Positions 1 to 5,378 of a stretch of 6,621 nucleotides of DNA are shown piece by piece. The stretch is from Anaerolineales bacterium. Lineage in GTDB: Bacteria > Chloroflexota > Anaerolineae > Anaerolineales > DRMV01. The notes under the pieces were generated by a model. It ran no database searches. It had not been told where the DNA came from and saw nothing but the letters and a program-made list of their open reading frames with translations. The DNA lies in assembly GCA_015494815.1 (NCBI GenBank), contig WGAK01000295.1:1-6621 (forward strand), read 5' to 3'. Position numbers and translations under genes: made by a program. Each line of letters starts with the position of its first letter. Position 1 is the stretch's first letter.

Positions 1-1478
1 CCCAGGCGCAAATCCCGCAAGATGCCCACCCGCTCTAAGGTGTCCACCTCCGCGTGCAGGTAGTAGGCCTTGACGCCCTGCTCCTGCAAATACTCGGCCA
101 GGCGCTCGGCCATGCGCTTGGTCAGGGTGGTGACCAGCACCCGTTCGCCCCGGGCCACCCGCTGACGGATTTCGCCCAACAGGTCGTCCACCTGGCCCTG
201 GGTGGGTCGCACTTCCACCTCGGGGTCGGGGATGCCCGTGGGCCGGATGAGTTGTTCCACCACCTGCTGGGCGCGGGCCATCTCATAGGGCCCCGGCGTG
301 GCGCTGGTGTAGATGGTATAGCCCATGCGCTGCTCGAACTCTTCGAAGGTCAGCGGGCGATTGTCCAGCGCGGAAGGCAGCCGAAAGCCGAAGTCCACCA
401 AGGTTTGCTTGCGGCTGCGGTCGCCGTGGTACATGCCCCGAATCTGGGGGATGGTCATGTGCGACTCGTCAATGATGAGCAGATACTCGTTGGGCATGTA
501 GTCCATCAAGGTCCAGGGCGGCGAGCCGGGCGGGCGCTGCTCCAGGTGACGGGAGTAGTTCTCGATGCCCTTGCAATAGCCCATCTCGCGCAGCATCTCC
601 AGGTCGTAGCGGGTGCGTTGCAGCAGACGCTGCGCCTCCAGCACCTTGCCCTGGGCCTCGAACCAGGCCACCCGCTCGGCCAGTTCGGCCTCGATGGCCG
701 CGATGGCCTGCTTGAGTTTCTCCTCTTCGGTCAGGTAGTGCTTGGCCGGGAAAATCTGCAGGCTGAGGTGCACGGCCTTGCGTTCGCCCGTGAGGGGGTC
801 GTATTCCAGGATGCGCTCCACCTCGTCGCCGAAAAAGGCAATGCGATACACGGCCCGGTCCAGGTACGCCGGTGCGACCTCCAGGGTATCGCCTCGCACG
901 CGGAACGTGCCGGGTCGCAGTTCGTAGTCGTTGCGCTGATATTGGCTCTCGACCAACTGGCGCAGCAGCGCCTTGCGGCGGTAGATTTTGCCCACTTCCA
1001 GGTGGATGACGCCCCGGCCGTAGGCTTCGGGGCTGCCCAGGCCGTAGATGGCCGACACCGACGCCACGATGATGACATCGCGCCGGGTCATGAGCGCGGT
1101 GGTCGCGGCCAGGCGCAGGCGGTCAATTTCCTCGTTGATTTCCGCGTCTTTCTCGATGTACAGGTCCTGCTGAGGCACATAGGCCTCGGGCTGGTAGTAG
1201 TCGTAGTACGAGACGAAATACTCCACCGCGTTGGCGGGGAAGAACGCCTTGAACTCGGCGTACAACTGCGCGGCCAGGGTCTTGTTGTGGGCCAGCACCA
1301 GAGCGGGCATTTGCAGGGTTTCGATGACCTTGGCCACGGTGTAAGTCTTGCCCGTGCCCGTGGCGCCCAGCAGCACCTGGTGCCGATAGCCCCGGCGCAC
1401 CCCGTCCACCAGGCGGCGGATGGCCTCGGGCTGGTCGCCGGTGGGCTCATAGGGGGCTTGCAAGCGAAACTCGGGCAT
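1..1478 (-). CDS. uvrB: UvrB, excinuclease ABC subunit B (5' part; runs off the window)
   Basis: UvrB is the helicase-like damage-verification subunit of UvrABC nucleotide excision repair in the cytoplasm. It is loaded on DNA by UvrA, then recruits the UvrC nuclease. The 492 visible residues begin MPEFRLQAPYEPTGDQPEAI, the usual UvrB N-terminus. Walker A GATGTGKT is at residues 38-45. The Tyr-rich beta-hairpin that clamps DNA begins at about 90 (YYDYYQPEAYVPQQDLYIEKD). The Walker B box DESH is at 337-340, and YTSATPGPYE (helicase motif III region) is at about 388-399. The frame is still open at the left edge in YLHAEVDTLERVGILRDLRL, so about 170-180 residues (motifs V-VI and the C-terminal UvrC-binding helices) lie outside. 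The start is fixed by GGAGG at 1488-1492, 9 nt upstream of the ATG. mgtE lies 93 bp upstream on the same strand, but uvrB has its own candidate promoter. No key residue is missing in the visible part. Identification is firm. Confidence 0.97.
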   Translation of the reverse strand, partial: MPEFRLQAPYEPTGDQPEAIRRLVDGVRRGYRHQVLLGATGTGKTYTVAKVIETLQMPALVLAHNKTLAAQLYAEFKAFFPANAVEYFVSYYDYYQPEAYVPQQDLYIEKDAEINEEIDRLRLAATTALMTRRDVIIVASVSAIYGLGSPEAYGRGVIHLEVGKIYRRKALLRQLVESQYQRNDYELRPGTFRVRGDTLEVAPAYLDRAVYRIAFFGDEVERILEYDPLTGERKAVHLSLQIFPAKHYLTEEEKLKQAIAAIEAELAERVAWFEAQGKVLEAQRLLQRTRYDLEMLREMGYCKGIENYSRHLEQRPPGSPPWTLMDYMPNEYLLIIDESHMTIPQIRGMYHGDRSRKQTLVDFGFRLPSALDNRPLTFEEFEQRMGYTIYTSATPGPYEMARAQQVVEQLIRPTGIPDPEVEVRPTQGQVDDLLGEIRQRVARGERVLVTTLTKRMAERLAEYLQEQGVKAYYLHAEVDTLERVGILRDLRL

Positions 1479-1495
1479 GGGGGAACGCCTCCGCG

Positions 1496-1513
1496 GCGGC
1501 CGGCGCCGGCCGC
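1496..1513 (-). other. Perfect 18-bp GC palindrome in the uvrB leader
   Basis: GCGGCCGGCGCCGGCCGC is its own reverse complement. In the uvrB leader RNA it would fold as a 7-bp stem with a 4-nt loop, ending 3 nt before the GGAGG ribosome binding site (1488-1492). It could stabilise the 5' end or hinder ribosome access, or bind a protein as DNA. No U-tract follows, so it is not an ordinary terminator. Base composition alone makes GC palindromes commoner here, so the role is inference. Confidence 0.5.
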
Positions 1514-1533
1514 GCCGACCTACTTCCGCCCTG

Positions 1534-1542
1534 ATTGTAGCA
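1534..1542 (-). promoter_or_regulatory. Extended -10 promoter for uvrB
   Basis: On the minus strand this reads TGC-TACAAT, a 5/6 match to the sigma-70 -10 box preceded by a TGn extension. No recognisable -35 sits 16-18 nt upstream (the 17-nt position reads GCCGGT); a TTGACC lies too close, 7 nt away, to act as the -35. Extended -10 promoters can work without a -35. The inferred start is near 1527, giving a leader of about 50 nt. It lies between the end of mgtE and uvrB, so uvrB can be transcribed independently, with possible read-through from mgtE because no clear terminator is seen between them. Confidence 0.6.
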
Positions 1543-1571
1543 CGGCGGTCAAGCCCACCGGCGGCGACGCG

Positions 1572-2957
1572 TCACAACTCGGGAATCACCGCGCGGGCGA
1601 TGAGGAAGTAAATCATCAGGCCGGTGCCGTCAATGAGGGTGCTCATCAGCGGGCCGCTGATGTGGGTCGGGTCAATGCCCACGGCCGAGGCCACCAGCGG
1701 GATGAAGGTGGCCACGGTGCTGGCCCACAGAATGACCGCGAAGATGGTCAGCGACACGGCCCAGGCCACATGCGGGTCCACGCCCCACAGCGCGGCCCGC
1801 ACGAAGCCCAGGGCACCGATGGCCACGCCCAGCAGCACCGCGACCCGCACCTCGCGCCACCAGGCCCGCAGCGCATCTCGGGGCCGCACCTCTTTGAGCA
1901 CCAGCGCACGGATGACCGTGGCCACGGTCTGGCTGCCCACATTGCCGCCCGTGCCGATGATGAGGGGGATGAAGATGGAGAGGCTGATGACCTTGCGCAA
2001 CTCCGCGTCGAACATGCGCAGCACCGACCCCGTGTAACTGCCGGCCACGAAGAGGAGCAGCAACCACGGAAAGCGCGAGCGGAAGATTTCCCACAGCCGC
2101 TGCTCCCAGTAGGGCTTCTCGGCCAGGGGCTCACTTTCCACGCCGCCCATGTGCAGGAAGTCCTCGCCGGCCTCTTCTTCCAACACATGCATGATGTCGT
2201 CGTAGGTCACCACGCCCACCAGGCGGCGCTGGTCGTCCACCACGGGCACGGCCGCGAGGTCGTACTTTTTCATCACCCGCGCCACTTCTTCCTGGTCGGT
2301 CCACGCGTCCACCGCGATGACCTGGGGGTCCATCAGGTCGCCGATGCGGGTGTGAGGCGGCGCGGCCACCAGTTCGCGCAGGTCCACCACGCCCACCAGG
2401 CGCTGCTGGTCGTCAATGACGAACAGGTAGAAGGGGAGGTCCACATCCTCATCCGCGTCCTGCTGCTTGAGGGCCCGCAGAAAGGCGATGACATCGTCCG
2501 CGGTGGCGTCTTGCTGCAGGGCCACGAACGCGGTGGTCATCAAGCCGCCCGCGGTCTCGTCGGGGTATTGCAGCAGCGGCTCGACCTCCGCGGCCTCTTC
2601 CATCTCGTCCAGCAAAGTTTGCACCAACTCGGGCGGCAGGTCGCCCAGCAAGTCGGCCGCGTCGTCGGGCTCCATCTCGTCCAGAATGTCGGCCAGCCGC
2701 TCGGGGTGGATGTCGTCGGCCAGGTCCGCGGCGATTTCCTCGTCCAGTTCCTCGAACAACTCGGCCGCGGTCTCGACATCCAGGTGGGCTACCAGGTCTT
2801 CGCGCTCGTCTTCGGGCAAACGCAGCACGACCTCCGCACGGTCGGCCGGGTGCAATTCGCGCAAACGCTCGGCCGCGGCGGCATAGTGCCCACTGCGGAT
2901 GAGAGCCCGCACCTGGTCCACGGTGCGTTCCAACACTTCAGGGCTGTGGATGGTCAT
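1572..2957 (-). CDS. mgtE: MgtE family magnesium transporter
   Basis: MgtE is a dimeric Mg2+-gated channel/transporter of the cytoplasmic membrane that takes up Mg2+ and closes when cytosolic Mg2+ is high. The 461-residue product is close to the usual ~450. Residues 1-135 form the acidic, helical N domain with many Asp/Glu that in the family bind Mg2+. Two CBS domains follow at about 138-200 and 203-260. Then come the connecting (plug) helix to ~290 and five membrane segments near 297-313, 322-353, 371-392, 398-425 and 434-458. The conserved GGNVGSQ is at 337-343. Asp443, 18 residues from the C-terminus, sits where the pore Mg2+ ligand Asp432 of the Thermus protein is expected. The frame is open far upstream across tig, but the start chosen has GGAGGG at 2962-2967 four nt before the ATG, gives a family-like N-terminus (MTIHSPEVLERTV), and follows a promoter. 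It is divergent from tig and upstream of uvrB on the same strand. Identification is firm. Confidence 0.95.
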   Translation of the reverse strand: MTIHSPEVLERTVDQVRALIRSGHYAAAAERLRELHPADRAEVVLRLPEDEREDLVAHLDVETAAELFEELDEEIAADLADDIHPERLADILDEMEPDDAADLLGDLPPELVQTLLDEMEEAAEVEPLLQYPDETAGGLMTTAFVALQQDATADDVIAFLRALKQQDADEDVDLPFYLFVIDDQQRLVGVVDLRELVAAPPHTRIGDLMDPQVIAVDAWTDQEEVARVMKKYDLAAVPVVDDQRRLVGVVTYDDIMHVLEEEAGEDFLHMGGVESEPLAEKPYWEQRLWEIFRSRFPWLLLLFVAGSYTGSVLRMFDAELRKVISLSIFIPLIIGTGGNVGSQTVATVIRALVLKEVRPRDALRAWWREVRVAVLLGVAIGALGFVRAALWGVDPHVAWAVSLTIFAVILWASTVATFIPLVASAVGIDPTHISGPLMSTLIDGTGLMIYFLIARAVIPEL

Positions 2958-2974
2958 GACGCCCTCCGCGAAAT

Positions 2975-2994
2975 CCTGCGCGCGGCCGCGCAGG
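2975..2994 (-). other. Hairpin in the mgtE leader
   Basis: CCTGCGCG at 2975-2982 pairs with CGCGCAGG at 2987-2994 around a 4-nt loop. From the predicted start near 2999, the mgtE transcript would begin about 5 nt before this 8-bp stem. The stem ends 7 nt upstream of the GGAGGG ribosome binding site. It is too small to be one of the known Mg2+ riboswitches and has no U-tract. A 5'-stabilising or translation-tuning role is inference. Confidence 0.5.
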
Positions 2995-3005
2995 GGGTTC
3001 GCTTG

Positions 3006-3014
3006 ATGATAACA
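3006..3014 (-). promoter_or_regulatory. Extended -10 promoter for mgtE
   Basis: On the minus strand this reads TGT-TATCAT, a 5/6 match to TATAAT with the TGn extension. The -35 position is occupied by GC-rich sequence without a TTGACA-like hexamer. The inferred start is near 2999, leaving a leader of about 42 nt. The flanking bases CCGTGnTA are shared with the uvrB promoter, which supports it as a real element. Confidence 0.6.
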
Positions 3015-3024
3015 CGGAGACGCG

Positions 3025-3073
3025 ACCCGCGGGCCACAGTCTGCGCTGTGCGCGCTTGCCAAAGCCCGCGGGC
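3025..3073. other. Paired CCCGCGGG palindromes in the mgtE/tig divergent promoter region
   Basis: ACCCGCGGGC at 3025-3034 and GCCCGCGGGC at 3064-3073 share nine of ten bases and have centres 39 bp apart. The right copy lies inside the tig spacer between its -35 and -10 boxes. The left copy lies upstream of the mgtE -10, where a -35 would be. This placement would suit a repressor or activator site serving both genes, but the words are pure G+C in a high-GC genome, so coincidence is possible. Confidence 0.3.
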
Positions 3074-3083
3074 GTGATATAAT
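3056..3083 (+). promoter_or_regulatory. Promoter of tig-clpP
   Basis: TTGCCA at 3056-3061 (5/6 to TTGACA) and a perfect TATAAT at 3078-3083 are separated by 16 nt, and TG at 3075-3076 adds an extended -10. It is the best promoter match for a protein gene in the window, as expected for abundant trigger factor. The inferred start is near 3090, giving a leader of about 57 nt. No CIRCE inverted repeat or other heat-shock operator is visible around it. Confidence 0.8.
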
Positions 3084-3093
3084 CCCTCTGCCC

Positions 3094-3122
3094 TGCCGGG
3101 CCGGTGCTGTGCCGGCCAGGCA
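3094..3122 (+). other. Hairpin at the 5' end of the tig-clpP mRNA
   Basis: Bases 3094-3104 (TGCCGGGCCGG) pair with 3112-3122 (CCGGCCAGGCA), giving ten pairs with one internal G/A mismatch and a 7-nt loop. It begins about 4 nt after the inferred transcription start and ends 13 nt before the ribosome binding site GAGGT (3136-3140). The sequence after it (ATTCTTCATG) lacks a T-run, so it is unlikely to terminate. A 5'-end stabilising stem is the simplest reading; attenuation is an alternative. Confidence 0.55.
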
Positions 3123-3146
3123 ATTCTTCATGCATGAGGTTGCTTT

Positions 3147-4685
3147 ATGGCTTTCCAGGTGTCCACCGAAATCAACCCCGAGACGCATCACGCGCGCCTC
3201 ACCGTCACTTTCGACGCGGAAACCTTCGAAAAAGCCAAGCGCAAAGCCGCGCGCGAACTGTCGAAGCGCATCAAAATCCCCGGCTTTCGCCCGGGCAAGG
3301 CGCCTTACGCCATGATTGTCCGCCGGGTGGGCGAAGGGACCATCATCGAAGAGGCGCTGGACGACCTGCTGGAAGCCCACTATGGCCAGATTCTGGAGCA
3401 GGCCGACATCGAACCCGCCGCGCCCGGCCAATTGCAAGAGGTCGCTTCGCTGGACCCGCTCACTTTGGTCATCGAGGTGCCCCTGGCGCCCGAGGTCGAA
3501 TTGGGCGATTACACCGACCTGCGGGTACCCTACGAGCCGCCCCAGGTAGACGAAGCCCAGGTGGAGCAGGCTCTGGAGAATCTGCGGCGGGTGTACATCA
3601 GCATCGAACCGGTGGACCGCCCCGCGCAAATGGGCGATGTGGTGGTCATGGACCTGCGCACCACCCTCTATCCGCCCGAGGGCGAGGAGGGTGAGCCCCA
3701 GACCATCGAAGAGGGTGAGACCGCGCTGCTGGTCAAAGAAGCCGACGACCCCGAAGAATGGCCCTTCCCCGGCTTTGGCAAGGCGCTGGAAGGCGTGCAG
3801 GCCGGCGACGAAAAGACCCTCGAATACACCTACCCCGCGGACCATCCCGACGAGAGCCTGCGGGGGCGCAAAGCCGTGTATCACCTCACGGTCAAAGAGG
3901 TGCAGGCGCCCGTTCTGCCCGACCTGACCGACGAATTCGTGCAGGAAAATACGGAATTCGAAACGGTGGACGAGTTGCGGGCCGCGCTGCGTCAGGATTT
4001 GGAGGCCCGCGCCCAACGGGAGTACGAGGACGAGTACTTCCGCCAGGTCGTGCAGGCCCTCATCGAGCGCAGCACTTTGAAGATTCCGCAGGCCATGATT
4101 GAAGACGAAATGGCCAGCCTGCGCCACGGCATTGATGTGCAGATGCAGCAGGCCGGCACTACCCTGGAACAGGTGTTGGCCCAAACGGGCAAGGACAAGG
4201 ACGAATTCGAGGCCGAATTGCGCGAGGCCGCGGTGCGCAACCTGCAGCAGCGCTTAGTGCTGGCCGAACTGGCCCGCCGCGAAAACCTCGACCTGAGCGA
4301 AGACGAAATTCAGGCCGCCATCAACGAAGCCCTGACCGACCTGGTTCGCAGCGAGGGCCAACAAGGCTTGCGTCGTCTGGCCCGCGATGAGCGCGCGCTG
4401 CAGCAGTATGTAAGCAACGCCCTCTCCGCCCGCACCTTCGCCAAAGCCGCGCAGCACTTGATGCGCATCGCGCGCGGCGACCTGGAAACCGAGGCCGAAG
4501 CCGAAGCGGAGGCCCAAGGCACGGACGAAGCCAAAGCGGAAGCGGCAACCGAGGCCGAGACGGCAGCAGAGGCAGAGGCCGAAGCCGGGGCCCCGGCCGA
4601 ACCCGCGGCCGAGGTCGAAAACGAAGCCGAGACCGCGAGCGAACCCGAGCCCGAAACCGAGGCCGAGGCCGACACACAGGCATAA
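3147..4685 (+). CDS. tig: Trigger factor, ribosome-associated chaperone/prolyl isomerase, with long acidic tail
   Basis: Trigger factor docks at the ribosomal exit tunnel, shields nascent chains and carries a peptidyl-prolyl isomerase domain. Of 512 residues, 1-~120 form the ribosome-binding domain with the signature GFRPGKAP at 46-53. The FKBP-type isomerase domain is at about 160-252 (GDVVVMDL at 163-170, then FPGFGKALEGVQAGDEKTLEYTYP near 207-230). The C-terminal chaperone arms run from about 253 to 445 and include LKIPQAMIEDEM at 311-322. Residues 447-512 are a Glu/Ala tail absent from the E. coli protein (432 residues), which accounts for most of the extra length. The ATG has GAGGT (3136-3140) 6 nt upstream and matches the family N-terminus. 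A strong promoter lies just upstream, and clpP follows 18 bp after the stop as in many bacterial tig-clpP operons. Identification is firm; the tail's role is unknown. Confidence 0.96.
   Translation: MAFQVSTEINPETHHARLTVTFDAETFEKAKRKAARELSKRIKIPGFRPGKAPYAMIVRRVGEGTIIEEALDDLLEAHYGQILEQADIEPAAPGQLQEVASLDPLTLVIEVPLAPEVELGDYTDLRVPYEPPQVDEAQVEQALENLRRVYISIEPVDRPAQMGDVVVMDLRTTLYPPEGEEGEPQTIEEGETALLVKEADDPEEWPFPGFGKALEGVQAGDEKTLEYTYPADHPDESLRGRKAVYHLTVKEVQAPVLPDLTDEFVQENTEFETVDELRAALRQDLEARAQREYEDEYFRQVVQALIERSTLKIPQAMIEDEMASLRHGIDVQMQQAGTTLEQVLAQTGKDKDEFEAELREAAVRNLQQRLVLAELARRENLDLSEDEIQAAINEALTDLVRSEGQQGLRRLARDERALQQYVSNALSARTFAKAAQHLMRIARGDLETEAEAEAEAQGTDEAKAEAATEAETAAEAEAEAGAPAEPAAEVENEAETASEPEPETEAEADTQA
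4485..4682 (+). repeat. Low-complexity Glu/Ala-coding repeat at the 3' end of tig
   Basis: This stretch encodes trigger factor residues 447-512: 22 Glu and 23 Ala of 66, with only one Lys and two Asp, so it is strongly negative. The DNA is an irregular run of GAG/GAA + GCC/GCG units (for example GAGGCCGAAGCC), broken near the middle by G, P and V codons. It is expected to be disordered. Such units are prone to slippage, so length probably varies among relatives. It stays in frame to the TAA, and clpP's ribosome binding site (4691-4696) begins 5 nt after the stop. Confidence 0.8.
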
Positions 4686-4703
4686 TCAGCAGGAGGCGGA
4701 ACC

Positions 4704-5318
4704 ATGCGGCCGCACAATCTCATCCCCATGGTCATCGAACAGACCGGGCGCGGGGAACGCGCCTACGACATCTTCTCGCTGCTGCTCAAAGAGCGCATCG
4801 TCTTCTTGGGCACGCCCATTGACAGCCAAATCGCCAACCTCATCGTGGCCCAACTGCTCTATCTGAATCGCGAGGACCCCGAAGCGCCCATCCAGATGTA
4901 CATCAACTCCCCCGGCGGCGAAATCTACGCCGGACTGGCCATCTACGACACCATGCAGATGATTACCAACCCCATCAGCACCGTGGCCGTGGGCGTGACC
5001 GCGTCCTTCGGCACCGTGTTGCTGGCCGCGGGCACCAAGGGCCAACGCTACGCACTGCCCCACGCCACCATCCACATGCATCAGCCCCTGGGCGGCGCGC
5101 GCGGGCAGGCCACCGACATCGAGATTCAGGCCAAGGAAATCTTGCGCCTCAAGGCCCAACTCAACCGCATCCTGGCCTTCCACACCGGCCAGGACCTGGC
5201 CGTCATCGAGCGCGACACCGACCGGGATTTCTACATGAACGCCCACGAAGCCGTGGAGTACGGCCTGGTGGACCAGGTGCTGGAGCCGCCCAAAGACAAG
5301 CGGATGCCCGAGGCCTGA
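4704..5318 (+). CDS. clpP: ClpP, ATP-dependent Clp protease proteolytic subunit
   Basis: ClpP is the tetradecameric serine peptidase that degrades proteins unfolded by the Clp ATPases (ClpX, ClpA or ClpC). The 204-residue product has normal length. The N-terminal region IPMVIEQTGRGERAYDIFS (7-25) is the usual axial-loop segment. The oxyanion and substrate strand NSPGGEIYAGLAIYDTMQ is at 68-85. The catalytic triad is intact: Ser101 (in VTASFG, where many relatives have AASMG), His126 (in MHQPLGG) and Asp175 (in DTDRD), with the same spacing as Ser97/His122/Asp171 of E. coli. The start has AGGAGG at 4691-4696, 7 nt upstream. It lies 18 bp after tig and shares its promoter. No Clp ATPase gene follows; a strong hairpin and then an aldo/keto reductase do. 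Identification is firm. Confidence 0.97.
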   Translation: MRPHNLIPMVIEQTGRGERAYDIFSLLLKERIVFLGTPIDSQIANLIVAQLLYLNREDPEAPIQMYINSPGGEIYAGLAIYDTMQMITNPISTVAVGVTASFGTVLLAAGTKGQRYALPHATIHMHQPLGGARGQATDIEIQAKEILRLKAQLNRILAFHTGQDLAVIERDTDRDFYMNAHEAVEYGLVDQVLEPPKDKRMPEA

Positions 5319-5328
5319 GCCTCGACCG

Positions 5329-5359
5329 CGAAAGGGGCGCGCGGCACGCGCCCCTTTCG
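5329..5359 (+). terminator. Hairpin after clpP, probable terminator of tig-clpP
   Basis: CGAAAGGGGCGCG at 5329-5341 pairs perfectly with CGCGCCCCTTTCG at 5347-5359: a 13-bp stem with a 5-nt loop, 10 nt after the clpP stop. The Ts are inside the stem and no long U-run follows (GTCCCAC), so termination may be partial. It ends 8 nt before the ribosome binding site of the aldo/keto reductase gene, and no separate promoter for that gene is obvious. It could therefore act as a partial terminator or an intercistronic processing/stability element. Confidence 0.65.
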
Positions 5360-5378
5360 TGTCCCACAGGAGGGCGCT

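Noticed and set aside
1479..1571. SOS (LexA) operator upstream of uvrB
   Set aside because: Neither CTG-N10-CAG nor GAAC-N4-GTTC is present. A lone GAAC at 1483-1486 has no matching half-site.
2958..3005. Mg2+ riboswitch (M-box or similar) in the mgtE leader
   Set aside because: The predicted leader is only about 42 nt with one 8-bp hairpin, far too short for the known Mg2+ riboswitch folds.
54..3077. Open plus-strand frame of 1007 codons across the left half
   Set aside because: It lies antisense to uvrB and mgtE, both certain from motifs; the translation is low-complexity His/Gly/Gln/Val-rich, typical of the complement of GC-biased codons, and it has no family motif.
3084..3146. CIRCE or CtsR-type heat-shock operator at tig-clpP
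   Set aside because: No TTAGCACTC/GAGTGCTAA inverted repeat or tandem heptad is seen; the only inverted repeat is the GC-rich leader hairpin.
2958..4184. Upstream extension of the mgtE frame to 870 residues
   Set aside because: The extra ~409 residues are antisense to tig and contain no MgtE-like sequence. The ATG at 2957 has a good ribosome binding site, a promoter upstream and a family-like N-terminus.
4485..4682. CRISPR-like or ordered tandem array
   Set aside because: The repetition is codon-scale (GAR-GCN) and irregular, with no spacers; it is explained by the in-frame acidic tail.
4310..4735. Minus-strand frame rich in Ser/Ala opposite the tig tail
   Set aside because: It is simply the complement of the GAR-GCN repeat; low complexity gives long open frames on both strands.
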